Assembly: GCA_900119535.1 (NCBI GenBank)
Contig: FPJT01000010.1
Coordinates: 1-64,000, forward strand
DNA: 64,000 bases
Direction: 5' to 3'
Source of the DNA: Ruminococcus sp. XPD3002
GTDB lineage: Bacteria > Bacillota > Clostridia > Oscillospirales > Ruminococcaceae
The notes under the pieces were generated by a model. The model was not told the DNA's origin, did no database searches, and saw only the letters and a list, made by a program, of their open reading frames with translations. The position numbers and the translations under genes are program-made. Of the stretch, positions 18,604-27,206 are shown in pieces (within the stretch, counting starts at the first letter, position 1; each line of letters opens with the position of its first letter).

Positions 18604-18812
18604 CACTTATCATAACTTCTAATTCAAGCTTATCCAAACATTATTGCAAAATTCGAATATCCTTTAACAAAAAATCAGTAAGAATCATTGCTTTTTATGT
18701 CATTTTGTGATACAATCAATATGTAGACCAACGATCCGACATCTGTCGGTGCTAATAATTTTAGGTCTATGATAAAAGCGAGCTGACCTTTAGGGTCATA
18801 GGAGGGCTTAAA

Positions 18813-19397
18813 ATGGAAAAAACGATATGTGAGTTGTTTGCCGGAGTCGGAGGTTTTCGACTCGGGTTTGATCGGCTTGCGTCCGGATGGAAAACGACCT
18901 GGTTCTCTCAGTGGGAACCTGGCAAAAAAGTTCAATGGGCACATGACTGTTATGTACAGCATTTTGGTGATTCGCCCGATATAGATGGCGAATTACATAC
19001 TGGCGATGATATCAGTACAGTAGATAAGTCAAAGATACCTGACCACAGCTTACTAGTTGGCGGTTTCCCATGTCAGGATTATAGTGTAGCTCATACACTT
19101 GCTTCTGCCAAAGGAATTGAAGGAAAAAAAGGTGTTCTTTGGTGGCAGATAAGAGACATTCTTGAAGAGAAATGTCCGCCTTTCTGCATATTGGAAAACG
19201 TTGACAGGCTTCTTAAATCTCCTGCAAAACAGCGTGGACGTGACTTCGGTGTTATACTCGCCTGCTTTGCCGAACTTGGTTACAGCGTTGAATGGCGTGT
19301 GGTCAATGCAGCTCTGTACGGTGCAGCTCAGAGAAGGAGAATGACTTTCATATTCGCCTATAAAAATGATGATACGAATGTAGTGAAGTACGCTTAA
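18813..19397 (+). pseudogene. DNA cytosine-5 methyltransferase, N-terminal part
   Basis: 194 residues carrying the first half of an m5C methyltransferase: motif I LFAGVGGFRLGF (S-adenosylmethionine binding), motif IV GGFPCQDYS with the catalytic Cys, motif VI ILENVDRLLKS and motif VIII QRRRMTFIFAY. It stops there, lacking the target-recognition region and motifs IX-X. A Shine-Dalgarno AGGAGG precedes the start. Either it is a truncated relic, or it is the alpha part of a split enzyme whose other half would be the fragment at 20900-22057; natural split m5C enzymes such as M.AquI divide close to this point. Confidence 0.75.
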
Positions 19398-19539
19398 TTC
19401 CATTTTCGGGATTAAGTCTTTTTTATTTTACGAAAGATCTACGAATGATCTAAAAGATCGTAAACAATCTCAAATTCTATTGAAAACAACTCAGTATGGT
19501 GTTACAATTAGTGTATAAACTGTTTTGGAGATGATAGAA

Positions 19540-19869
19540 ATGTTATGTAATGCCACGACTGAAATGTTTGATATTCTTGAACTTTTTGGCAGAAAAGTCC
19601 TTTTTACCTGTATGCGGATTGACAGGAAAACTGTTCCCGATGGTCTTTACACATATGATGTAAGGGACGATGATGAATGTTCGGGGGAAATATGCCAAAT
19701 CAAGCATTCTGTACTTGTTAATCACTGGGGAACAATTATAACAGATACTCCTATTAAAATGGACGATTTTTGGGGCTGTTGCTTTGTGACAGAAAATGAT
19801 TACCATTACACAGGTGATAGTTGTTATTTACATGAATTCTTTGATACAAAAACAAGCGCTCCTATGTAG
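19540..19869 (+). CDS. LPD28-like small protein
   Basis: About 109 residues. FDILELFGRKVLFTCMRIDRKTVPDGLYTYDVRDDDECSGEICQIKHSVLVNHWGTIIT matches my recollection of the large polyvalent protein-associated domain LPD28, a small domain common in Firmicutes conjugative elements and phages, of unknown function. The start at 19540 has GGAG nine bases upstream. A hairpin overlaps its stop (CAAGCG...CGCTTG, about 19853-19879). Confidence 0.65.
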   Translation: MLCNATTEMFDILELFGRKVLFTCMRIDRKTVPDGLYTYDVRDDDECSGEICQIKHSVLVNHWGTIITDTPIKMDDFWGCCFVTENDYHYTGDSCYLHEFFDTKTSAPM

Positions 19870-19884
19870 GAACGCTTGTTGTAG

Positions 19885-20802
19885 CTAATATTTTATTCTG
19901 GTCTGAACATATTTTGAAAAATCAGTATCACTTTTCTTTTCATATAGTGTATTCTTACTGATTCTCATTTCGATAAGGCTTGGCTTGTCGCTTCTTGTGA
20001 CAAGTCCTTTTTTATTATCAGAAGAAACAATAAAAGTATCTGACGGAATATATAATACTATCAGTTCGGAATTCTCTGTATCATTCAAAACAATATTCCA
20101 ATCTTTCGTCACATATGAAGTTTTTGGATTAAGCCAAAAGAAATCTTTATCGGGTTTCAAAGTTGCATATGTAACCGTTGATTGAAGTATAACCCTCTGC
20201 TCTTTCAGAAATGCAACCGCTTCACTTTTACTGCTGATTCCTAATGATAGTTTGTCGGATACACTCATGACATCTATATGCGGTTTTACCGTTTTCTGAT
20301 TTTTCTGAACCGTATCTGAGAACACGTTTATTCCTATTAGTTGCATTAAAAATAACGCTTCTTCAAGATACTGCTCCAACACTACTTTTCGGAATTTATC
20401 AACTTTCGGCGGATTGCCTTTTTTCTTGTTATCACAATCAAGGCGCTTGATTGAAAACGCTTTATCTATAAGAATATTTTCAAGGTAATCTATATCTGAA
20501 TGTGTAAGGCTATCATCTTTTGTTGTTAGAATAACTGCGCTTTCCCACCAAGCCTTGCCATTCAAATGTTGATTCAGTCGCTTGGATAAATCAAATGATT
20601 GTCCTACATAAACCATATCCTGGGATAACAATAAATAGACACCATACTTATTGCAGGCATCTGTTTTTAACAAATCTGATACGGATTCTCTCGGAGCGGA
20701 ATAGAGCTCTCCCGAATTCCAGCTTGAATCCTCAATGCTGATAACTCCGTTAAGATTTCCACTATATAATAATAAATTTATTGTTTTAGCTTGTGCGTTC
20801 AA
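19885..20802 (-). CDS. GIY-YIG nuclease family protein with C-terminal DUF4357-like region
   Basis: About 305 residues. Residues near 55-135 hold the GIY-YIG core: KYGVYLLLSQDMVYVGQSFDLSKRLNQHL, then the conserved Glu in YLENILIDKA. The C-terminal 100 residues (SKSEAVAFLKEQRVILQSTVTYATL) resemble DUF4357. Such proteins often accompany methyltransferases and may be restriction nucleases. There is no ATG near the start; AGAGGTG is six bases before a TTG at 20802, which I prefer over a GTG three codons upstream. It lies on the opposite strand between the two methyltransferase parts. Confidence 0.75.
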   Translation of the reverse strand: MNAQAKTINLLLYSGNLNGVISIEDSSWNSGELYSAPRESVSDLLKTDACNKYGVYLLLSQDMVYVGQSFDLSKRLNQHLNGKAWWESAVILTTKDDSLTHSDIDYLENILIDKAFSIKRLDCDNKKKGNPPKVDKFRKVVLEQYLEEALFLMQLIGINVFSDTVQKNQKTVKPHIDVMSVSDKLSLGISSKSEAVAFLKEQRVILQSTVTYATLKPDKDFFWLNPKTSYVTKDWNIVLNDTENSELIVLYIPSDTFIVSSDNKKGLVTRSDKPSLIEMRISKNTLYEKKSDTDFSKYVQTRIKY

Positions 20803-20830
20803 TTCAAGCACCTCTTTTTCGCTAAATTTC

Positions 20831-20860
20831 TTGACACATTATGTCTACCTATGGTATAAT
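20831..20860 (+). promoter_or_regulatory. promoter before the second methyltransferase fragment
   Basis: TTGACA (20831-20836), an 18-base spacer and TATAAT (20855-20860). Methyltransferase homology begins only 40 bases later without any start codon, suggesting that a deletion removed the gene's first codons but left its promoter. Confidence 0.7.
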
Positions 20861-20899
20861 TATAGCATAATCCGACAATTATTTCAAGATCAAATCGAG

Positions 20900-22057
20900 A
20901 ATAATTGGGCGAACCAATGGGAGCCATATAAGGCTGACCAGTGGGCGTTTGATTGCTATGTCTCGCACTTCGGCAAAAGTCCGAACCATGTCTGCAAGGA
21001 TATAGCTGTCGCAAAGAAAGATATCCCCGACCATGACCTACTTGTCGGAGGCTTCCCCTGTCAGGACTATTCGATAATGAAGAAGAACTCCGCAGGCATC
21101 GAAGGCAAGAAAGGCGTTCTCTGGTGGCAGATAGACGATATACTGCGAGAGAAGCGTCCAAGCTATGTGATTCTTGAAAATGTGGACAGGCTGATTCGCT
21201 CTCCTGCAAAGCAGTGCGGACGGGATTTCTCTATCATTCTCAGGTGCTTCTATCAGAAAGGCTATGCGGTCGAGTGGCGTGTGATAAATGCTGCCGACTA
21301 TGGACAGGCTCAACGCCGGCGGAGGACTTTCATCATCGCTTATCATAATCGCACAAAGCTATTTCAAGACTTCGCAGAGGAGGTCTGTCTTAAAGGCTTG
21401 AAAGCTATGCACAGGCAAGTCGCTGAGAATGGCATAATGCCAAAGGCTTTCCCGATAGCTTCACATAAGCGCAGCTACGTTGACCATTGGATAGATGAGA
21501 TGCGATTTGAGGATATGGATTCGCTTTCCAAGATACAGAAAGTGTATCTTTACAATGCTGGCGTTATGATGAACGGCAGGATATATTCTGTTGAGGTCAC
21601 ACCAAGATATGAGCCTTTTATCCCCCTCGGGAAGATACTTGAACAAGGTGCAGTCGATGAACGGTATTTCCTCAGAGAAGAAGATATGCCGAAGTGGATC
21701 TACACCAAGGGTGCGAAACACGAACAACGTCGCAGGCGTGACGGCAGTGTATATTGGTTCAACGAAGGTGCTGTTGGTTTCCCCGACTCGCTCGATAAGC
21801 CCTCACGAACTATGCTTACCTCAGAAACACAAGTCGGCAGGACTTCTCATATTGTCACTGACTTGCAGACCGGAAGACTCAGAGTGCTGACACCGATAGA
21901 GTGCGAAAGGCTCAATGGTTTCCCAGACAACTGGACGAATACGGGGATGCCGGAGAAGATGCGGTATTTTTGTATGGGAAATGCTGTTGTGATTAACATT
22001 ATTAAAGCTACGTCAAGTGTTCTCTCTATGTTTGTAATAAAGCATATTGAAAAATGA
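20900..22057 (+). pseudogene. DNA cytosine-5 methyltransferase lacking its N-terminus
   Basis: About 385 residues of methyltransferase from NNWANQWEPYKADQWAFDCY onward: motif IV GGFPCQDYS, motif VI ILENVDRLIRS, motif VIII QRRRRTFIIAY, a target-recognition region, motif IX (RVLTPIECERLNGFPDNW) and motif X (YFCMGNAVVINI). Motif I, the FxGxG S-adenosylmethionine site, is missing and there is no in-frame start codon between the promoter and the homology. The shared part is clearly related to the gene at 18813. Alone it cannot be active; complementation by the 18813 protein would need an unrecognised start. Confidence 0.8.
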
Positions 22058-22072
22058 TAAAGGAGGATATCT

Positions 22073-23991
22073 ATGGATAAGCAATTATCTACAAGTAAAT
22101 TTGAAAATAATTTTATTGAGAAAACATATAACTCCGTTGTTAATGATGCAAATATTGCATTTTCCGAATTAGTAGCTAATGCATGGGATGCCGGAGCAAG
22201 CCAAATAAAAATCACTATTCCTCCAAAATTAGGCGGTGAAATTGTGATTGAAGATGACGGCTCCGGGATGACTAACGAAGAATTCAACGATCGTTGGATG
22301 GTGATTGGGTATAATCGTGTAGAACATCAAGGAGAGTACGTTGAATATTTTACTCCATCAAAAAGTAATGTCGTCGTCTTGCATATGGTAGGAACGGCGC
22401 AGGAAGGCATTCCCTTTTTTGTTTCAATGATGAATATACAATAGAAACTGGGAAAAACGGAAAATTCAACTTTTATCAACTTAAAATAGATGGTGGAGAA
22501 TCCGCTTTTTCGGTTACTAAACATAGGGCCATAAAAAGAGAAGGCAATGGAACTAAGCTCGTAGTAAAGGCTATAAAAAAATGTCCATCTGAATATGAAA
22601 TTATTAAAACTCTGGGATATCGTTTTATGTTTGATCCTGAATTTAAAATTATCATAAATGGAAAAGAAATTGATTATTATAAAATGCTACAGCCTACTAA
22701 ACAACAATGCATAAAAACGCGGTATGGAGAATTAAAAATAAGTATCTATACGATTCCAGATGGCGAAAAATCAACAGCTATGAACGGAATCTCTTTTTGG
22801 TCCGGAAAACGTCTGATTGGTAATCCGGGCTGGACAATTGGAGACTATAAAGTCGAAGATGCTCGCAGAAAATTTGCACTTAAACATCTCATAGTCGTAA
22901 ATACCGACTATTTGATAAATGATGTTGAATATGACTGGTCTGGATTCAAAAAAACCGAACCTGTAATTGAAGCTTATGATAAAGTTATAGATTATATAAG
23001 AAATTATAGAAAAGAGTACTATAGTGGCAAAACTAATGAAGTTAGAAAAAGTGTTATCGATAAACAACTTGAATCGATTGAAGCATTATCAATTCCTGCA
23101 CAGTACGAACTAAATGAGTTTTTTGATTGTTATCTTGAACAAAAACCAGATGTTGATACAGATGAACTTGATATAATAGTATCTGCATTAGTCAAAGTTT
23201 TAAACTCAAGGTCAGGTGTTTCTTTATTATCAAAACTTGGATCAATGGACACATATGAAATCGATGAACTTAACACCATTTTAGATAAATGGTCTATTAC
23301 TGATATTAAAATTGTTTTAGATGAAATAGACTCGAGGATTCAAGTAATCGATGCTATTCAGAAATTATCTGCTGATCCTTCTACAGATGAATTGCATGTG
23401 CTTCATCCATTGATTAGTCAAGCAAGATGGTTATTTGGAATCGAGTATGATAGCAACGCCTTTACTTTTAATAAAGCATTAACAACAGTAATCGAAGGAT
23501 TGATGAAGGGAATAAAAAAAGAAAACACTTCTATCAATTGGCGAAAAAGACCAGATCTTGTTTTTTGTGATACATTTTCAATCGCAGCAACATGTACGGA
23601 AGATATAGATCAAAATGAAATTGCCATTATCAATAATGTCCTCATTATTGAATTGAAAAAAGGCGGATTTAAAATTACAAGGCAAGAAATGTCACAAGCT
23701 GAAGAGTATGTTGATACAATTTATAAAGGAAACAAATTAAACTCAAAGCCTAAGATTCGAGCATTTGTAATAGGTGATTCTATAGATGATAATATGAGCA
23801 ATTATAAAAAACTTGAAGAATACGGTGAAGTTAAAGCATATACTTATGATCAATTAGTAAGCACCGCTGAAAAAAGGCTCTTTAACCTAAAATCAAAACT
23901 GATAGAAAGATACAATGACATCAATAATAATGATTTTATAACCCAAGCACTCAACCAGCCCAAACAGCTTTCGTTTAATAATCCACAATAA
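22073..23991 (+). pseudogene. MORC/MutL-like GHKL ATPase with nuclease-like C-terminus, frameshifted
   Basis: The gene starts at 22073 behind AAAGGAGG. Frame 1 (to 22444) holds the N box FSELVANAWDAGA and the G1 box EDDGSGM. Near 22366-22380, at a GTCGTCGTC stretch, the reading frame changes; the second frame continues AYGRNGAGRHSLFCFNDEY (ATP lid) to 23991. The C-terminal part has RPDLVFCD and LIIELKKGGFKITRQE, a PD-(D/E)xK-like motif. GHKL ATPases of this kind accompany m5C methyltransferases in restriction-modification systems (Iyer and Aravind's MORC/MutL-like families). A single-base change breaks the gene, unless frameshifting is programmed. Confidence 0.8.
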
Positions 23992-24030
23992 ATAGCCACT
24001 GCCTTTTTCAAATCCTAATCATATTGTGTA

Positions 24031-24065
24031 AAAGCTCCGCCTGACATTACATCAGACGGAGCTTT
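24031..24065. terminator. hairpin between the ATPase gene and tRNA-Ser
   Basis: AAAGCTCCG pairs with CGGAGCTTT, with an inner CTGA/TCAG. It lies between the convergent restriction cluster and tRNA operon 1 and probably terminates both transcripts. Confidence 0.75.
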
Positions 24066-24070
24066 CTCTT

Positions 24071-24165
24071 TGGCGGTCGTACTGAGACTTGAACTCAGAC
24101 ATCGGAATGCTCCGATTACTCACAGTTTAGCAAACTGTTGCCTTACCGGTTAGGCTTATGCGACC
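24071..24165 (-). tRNA. tRNA-Ser (GCT), operon 1
   Basis: 95 bases with encoded CCA and a class II long variable arm. The anticodon loop TTGCTAA gives GCT, reading AGC/AGT codons. The acceptor stem has one C6-A67 mismatch. It is the last tRNA of operon 1, followed by the hairpin at 24031-24065. All three serine codons in leader 1 are AGC or AGT. Confidence 0.93.
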
Positions 24166-24262
24166 TTATATAAGCTTTTACAATTCGCAATGCTGAATGT
24201 GCGGAGGTTTCTCGCGTTCCGCAAAAAGTGAAACGCAAGACCGCACGCGCCGAGCTCGACGC

Positions 24263-24337
24263 TGGGGTAATCGAAGAGAATCGAATTCTCATTTTCAGAG
24301 CCACAATCTGACGTCCTTCCATTAGACGACGACCACC
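24263..24337 (-). tRNA. tRNA-His (GTG), operon 1
   Basis: 75 bases with encoded CCA. The extra 5' G(-1) faces C73, the histidine identity pair, and the anticodon loop TTGTGGC gives GTG. The T stem has an A53-C61 mismatch where G-C is nearly universal. Third tRNA in the array. Confidence 0.92.
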
Positions 24338-24400
24338 ATAAATATATTTGATGTAAATAAACCTCCGTAAGCGAAAGCAGACTATCGCTTTTGTACGGGG

Positions 24401-24427
24401 CGAGCGAGCTTGCGAGCGTCAACGTGG
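24401..24427 (-). repeat. conserved tRNA-array spacer, operon 1 copy
   Basis: On the minus strand this spacer between tRNA-Glu and tRNA-His reads CCACGTTGACGCTCGCAAGC and continues CTCGCTC. The first 26 bases are identical to 31182-31207 in operon 2. Both are followed by an AT(A)AGTCTGCTTTCGCT..ACGG segment. Confidence 0.85.
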
Positions 24428-24451
24428 CTGCGGTCAAGCTAGCTCAGCTTG

Positions 24452-24528
24452 TGGTGACGGATGCGGAGCTCGAACCCGGCATTTAGAGATTGAAAGCCTC
24501 TTGTCCTGACCTATTAGACGAATCCGCC
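24452..24528 (-). tRNA. tRNA-Glu (TTC), operon 1
   Basis: 77 bases with encoded CCA. Acceptor GGCGGAT pairs with ATCCGTC, and the anticodon loop CTTTCAA gives TTC. A C49-C65 mismatch occurs in the T stem. The sequence differs clearly from the host tRNA-Glu at 11084. Confidence 0.92.
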
Positions 24529-24564
24529 ATATATCTCCGCTCAGAAACTAACGGAGATTTTTAT

Positions 24565-24651
24565 TGGTGGGTAAGGTAGGACTCGAACCTACAGCGTTTC
24601 TATGTCACGGATTTACAGTCCGCTGCCTTCACCAATTCGGCGCACTTACCC
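24565..24651 (-). tRNA. tRNA-Tyr (GTA), operon 1
   Basis: 87 bases with encoded CCA and a long variable arm. Acceptor GGGTAAG pairs perfectly with CTTACCC, T stem GTAGG/CCTAC is perfect, and the anticodon loop CTGTAAA gives GTA. It begins 12 bases after the HTH stop codon, so the protein and tRNAs share a transcript. Confidence 0.95.
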
Positions 24652-24663
24652 ATATTTCGTCAC

Positions 24664-24888
24664 TCAGACACGAGTGACGATTATTATTTTATCTATTGGC
24701 ACATCAAACATATCCGCAAGTATTATCAGGTTGTCGATAGTAGGGACAGCGTCTCCACGCATCCACTTGAATATAGCCTGCGGAGTATTGAAACCGCATC
24801 TTGCCTGCACATCGGATATCTTGAAGCCTTTAGATTTTATAATATTCTTTATATTATTACCAGTCGCTTTTACGTCGATTATAGGCAT
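24664..24888 (-). CDS. XRE-family HTH protein of tRNA operon 1
   Basis: 74 residues starting MPIIDVKATGNNIKNIIKSKG, preceded by AAAGGAG. The helix-turn-helix covers KISDVQARCGFNTPQAIFKWMRGDAVPTIDNLIILADMF. It is a paralogue of the protein at 30823-31053, with the block GFNTPQAIFKWMRGDA identical. It lies between a leader terminator and the tRNA genes. It could bind operator DNA and regulate this operon, or bind RNA; no operator can be assigned from sequence. Confidence 0.9.
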   Translation of the reverse strand: MPIIDVKATGNNIKNIIKSKGFKISDVQARCGFNTPQAIFKWMRGDAVPTIDNLIILADMFDVPIDKIIIVTRV

Positions 24889-24916
24889 GATAAGCAACTC
24901 CTTTCTCTGCATTATG

Positions 24917-24952
24917 AAAACAAAAACACCGCCTGCTTACATACAGACGGTG
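24917..24952 (-). terminator. leader terminator of tRNA operon 1 (attenuator)
   Basis: On the minus strand CACCGTCTG pairs with CAGGCGGTG around an eight-base loop, followed by TTTTTGTTTT. It starts 48 bases after the leader ORF stop and lies upstream of the HTH and tRNA genes, the position of an attenuator. The stem shares CCGTCTG/CAGGCGG with the one in operon 2. Confidence 0.9.
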
Positions 24953-25000
24953 TCATCATTTGTATGGATCACAACACAAAGAAAGTGCTCTCCGAAATGA

Positions 25001-25111
25001 CTATCCACTACGTTTATCTGTATGCAGCACAAATAGAGCCTCTTCACTCTCGTGATAGAAACCTTTTTCATAGTGTTCGCTATACAGATATACCATAGTA
25101 AACTGTCTCAT
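25001..25111 (-). CDS. leader peptide 1, Tyr/Glu/His/Ser-rich
   Basis: A 36-codon ORF, ATG at 25111 and TAG at 25001-25003, with AAAGGAG upstream. Residues 8-24 read YLYSEHYEKGFYHESEE: 13 of 17 are Tyr, Glu, His or Ser. Over the whole ORF there are four TAT, five GAA/GAG, three CAC/CAT and three AGC/AGT codons. These are exactly the codons read by the four tRNAs encoded downstream (GTA, TTC, GTG, GCT). With the terminator after it, this is the layout of a ribosome-controlled attenuator. The peptide itself is unlikely to have another role. Confidence 0.88.
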   Translation of the reverse strand: MRQFTMVYLYSEHYEKGFYHESEEALFVLHTDKRSG

Positions 25112-25186
25112 TTCGGGTAACTCCTTTCGTAATTATTCTTGATACAGTGGTCGTTCTGCGACCGTTCCTGTTCTGACTTTACCTGT

Positions 25187-25215
25187 ATTATATCATAGCT
25201 TTTTAGAAAAAACAA
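25187..25215 (-). promoter_or_regulatory. promoter of tRNA operon 1
   Basis: On the minus strand TTGTTT (25210-25215), 17 bases, TATAAT (25187-25192). It shares GGTTTACTTG and TGATATAAT with the promoter of operon 2, so the two upstream regions are homologous. A GGTCG...CGACC hairpin lies in the 5' leader. Confidence 0.82.
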
Positions 25216-25271
25216 GTAAACCATAGGTATATTATAATAATAGCAATATGCATTTCCTGCACATTACTATG

Positions 25272-25366
25272 AGTTGTTGTATTATTTGCAACAACTGAAA
25301 ATGAACAGTTGCAAAAAACGTAACTGTTCCTGCTAAAATGAGTTGTCGCATATTTTGCGATAACTG
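25272..25366. repeat. three palindromes of the GTTGTTGC/GCAACAAC family
   Basis: AGTTGTTG...CAACAACT (25272-25296), GAACAGTT...AACTGTTC (25303-25329) and AGTTGTCGCA...TGCGATAACT (25341-25365). They lie between the operon 1 promoter and the kinase gene; arm sequences vary but keep pairing. Confidence 0.7.
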
Positions 25367-25370
25367 ACAA

Positions 25371-25404
25371 CAGCTCCCATCCACACGGACAGGAGCTGTT
25401 TTTA
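25371..25404 (+). terminator. hairpin before kinase-methyltransferase module
   Basis: AACAGCTCC and GGAGCTGTT flank a 14-base loop, followed by TTTATT. The same hairpin precedes the second copy of the module at about 33380-33413, so it travels with it. Confidence 0.75.
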
Positions 25405-25466
25405 TTGAAAAACTCCCCCGGATATGGTATAATTATGGAAACTATCGGAAAGGAGCCGCGGCTATT

Positions 25467-25979
25467 ATGATAATACTGATAACAGGCGCTTCGCATACAG
25501 GAAAAACGCTTCTCGCGCAGAAACTGCTTGAAAAATACAAGTACCCCTACCTGTCTATCGACCACCTGAAAATGGGACTTATAAGAAGCAGTCAGACCGA
25601 GCTCACTCCCTATGACGACGACAAGCTGACGGCATACCTCTGGAATATCCTGAAAGAGATGATAAAGACTGCCATTGAGAACGAACAGAACCTCATTGTT
25701 GAGGGCTGTTATATTCCCTTTGACTGGAAGAACAGCTTTGACGCCGACTATCTGTCGCAGATAAAATACATCTGCCTTGTTATGAGTGAAAGCTACATAA
25801 CCAGCCATTTCAGCGACATTGTCAGCTTCGGGAACGCTATCGAGAAAAGGCTCTCCAATGACCTCAGTATTATGGACATAATACAGGACAATCAGGAATA
25901 TCTCCGCGGCTGTTTCAGTTACGGACTTGACTATTTTCTGATAGATGATGAATACGATTTGGAAAGGTGCTGTATATGA
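25467..25979 (+). CDS. P-loop kinase-like protein, copy 1
   Basis: 170 residues. It opens with MIILITGASHTGKTLLAQKL, a Walker A motif of the small-molecule kinase type, followed by SIDHLKMGL (substrate lid acid) and LIVEGCYIPFDW. It resembles adenylate-kinase, 2-phosphoglycerate-kinase or zeta-type AAA_33 proteins, but the substrate is unknown. A TATAAT-like box (about 25428) and AAAGGAG precede it. Its stop overlaps the start of the methyltransferase gene (ATGA). A near-identical copy is at 33478. Confidence 0.75.
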   Translation: MIILITGASHTGKTLLAQKLLEKYKYPYLSIDHLKMGLIRSSQTELTPYDDDKLTAYLWNILKEMIKTAIENEQNLIVEGCYIPFDWKNSFDADYLSQIKYICLVMSESYITSHFSDIVSFGNAIEKRLSNDLSIMDIIQDNQEYLRGCFSYGLDYFLIDDEYDLERCCI

Positions 25980-26605
25980 GCAACCCATGGGAAGAAATAA
26001 GTCTTGACGACTACGAAAAGCACATGAGCCTTGATTCTGTGCGGCAGCTTCAGGCTCTCGATTCAATAATGAATGAGCAGTTCGCCGCCTACCCTGTGGA
26101 GACTGCCGCAGTTCTGGGAGTTGCAGGCGGAAACGGACTTGAACACATTGACACCGACAAGTTCCGCAGGATCTATGGTGTGGACATCAATGCGGACTAC
26201 CTCGGCGCGGTGTCTCAGCGATATACTCAGCTTTCGGGAGTTCTGGAGTGCCTGCACATCGACCTTATAAACGAGGCAGAGAAGCTCCCGCAGGCACAGC
26301 TTCTGATAGCGAACCTGCTTATTGAGTACATCGGCTACGAAGCATTCCAGCGAGCCGTTTTGCAGACCGCTCCCGAGTACGTTTCCTGCGTGATACAGAT
26401 AAACTCTGACGCGGAGCAGTGGGTGTCGGAGTCGCCGTACCTGCGAGCTTTCGACAGGCTTGACGAGGTACATCACCAAATGGAGGAAAAGGCACTCACG
26501 GCTGCCATGAACGAGATAGGCTACTCGCTGATATTACAGGAGTCCTGTTCCCTGCCAAACGGCAAGGCACTTGTGAGGCTGGATTTTAAGAAAAACGAGG
26601 TATAA
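25976..26605 (+). CDS. SAM-dependent methyltransferase, copy 1
   Basis: About 209 residues. The Rossmann motif I is AAVLGVAGGNGLEHI, with motif II-like IYGVDINADYL and HIDLINEAEKLPQAQLLIANLLIEYIG. A class I methyltransferase domain; substrate unknown. I start at 25976, behind AAAGGTG, giving a four-base ATGA overlap with the kinase gene. The pair is evidently a functional unit, possibly modifying one molecule by phosphorylation and methylation. Copy 2 is at 33987. Confidence 0.8.
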   Translation: MSNPWEEISLDDYEKHMSLDSVRQLQALDSIMNEQFAAYPVETAAVLGVAGGNGLEHIDTDKFRRIYGVDINADYLGAVSQRYTQLSGVLECLHIDLINEAEKLPQAQLLIANLLIEYIGYEAFQRAVLQTAPEYVSCVIQINSDAEQWVSESPYLRAFDRLDEVHHQMEEKALTAAMNEIGYSLILQESCSLPNGKALVRLDFKKNEV

Positions 26606-26606
26606 T

Positions 26607-27110
26607 ATGTCAATTTTTTCAAAACTTTTCGGCAGTAAAAAGCCTGAAAGAGAGCTCAAAGTCATTCACGACAAATACTGTGATTTTACCGATGCAGACG
26701 ACGTTTCAGAGTACAAAGGCACAGTGAAATGGCACAATTATGATTGTGACATTGTGCTTGATGTTGATGAATACCCAAGCGAGAACCCAACCATTGAAAA
26801 AGCTCTCGCCGTGTTCCATATGCTTTACGAAAATATGGAGGAATGGGACAGAAAGGTCAAGGAATGTGCCGCGGCTGAATTTATGGACGAAAACGGTATG
26901 GTCGAGATATGGGGCGACGGCAAAGAGGACAATGTTCCGCCAATGCCAAAAGAAGAATTCATAAAAGAGATTGCTGTTTTTGAAATACTCATTACAAACA
27001 ATGGCGAGATAACATTCAGGATACCTGCTGACGGCTTGTTCACTGACCATGAGATCGTGATTGAAGCCAAAAGCACCGGTGAGATACTGTCCTGTTCACT
27101 TGCGGGATAA
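26607..27110 (+). CDS. DUF2262-like protein
   Basis: 167 residues, one base after the methyltransferase gene. The C-terminal part (ITNNGEITFRIPADGLFTDHEIVIEAKSTGEILSCSLAG) resembles DUF2262, a family found near immunity-type genes with no known activity. The N-terminus FSKLFGSKKPERELKV is basic. No signal peptide or membrane segment. In the second module copy this position is held by an unrelated small gene. Confidence 0.6.
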   Translation: MSIFSKLFGSKKPERELKVIHDKYCDFTDADDVSEYKGTVKWHNYDCDIVLDVDEYPSENPTIEKALAVFHMLYENMEEWDRKVKECAAAEFMDENGMVEIWGDGKEDNVPPMPKEEFIKEIAVFEILITNNGEITFRIPADGLFTDHEIVIEAKSTGEILSCSLAG

Positions 27111-27206
27111 ACCACTATAAATCCGCCTGACACAACAAGCCACAAAATATCAGGACAGAAAACTCTCACGATGTTATAATGGAATCACACTAAAGGAGGG
27201 AAAACA

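Noticed and set aside
20735..20899. N-terminal extension of the second methyltransferase frame
   Set aside because: These codons overlap the GIY-YIG gene on the other strand and the promoter, encode no methyltransferase motif and have no ribosome binding site.
24917..25215. T-box riboswitch controlling the HTH-tRNA operons
   Set aside because: Neither leader shows the conserved T-box element (AGGGTGGNACCGCG type) or a specifier loop; both instead have a translated leader ORF with a good ribosome binding site before the terminator.
25203..26066. Long minus-strand ORF of 287 codons
   Set aside because: It is a shadow of the plus-strand kinase gene and the leader region; no ribosome binding site and no recognisable domain.
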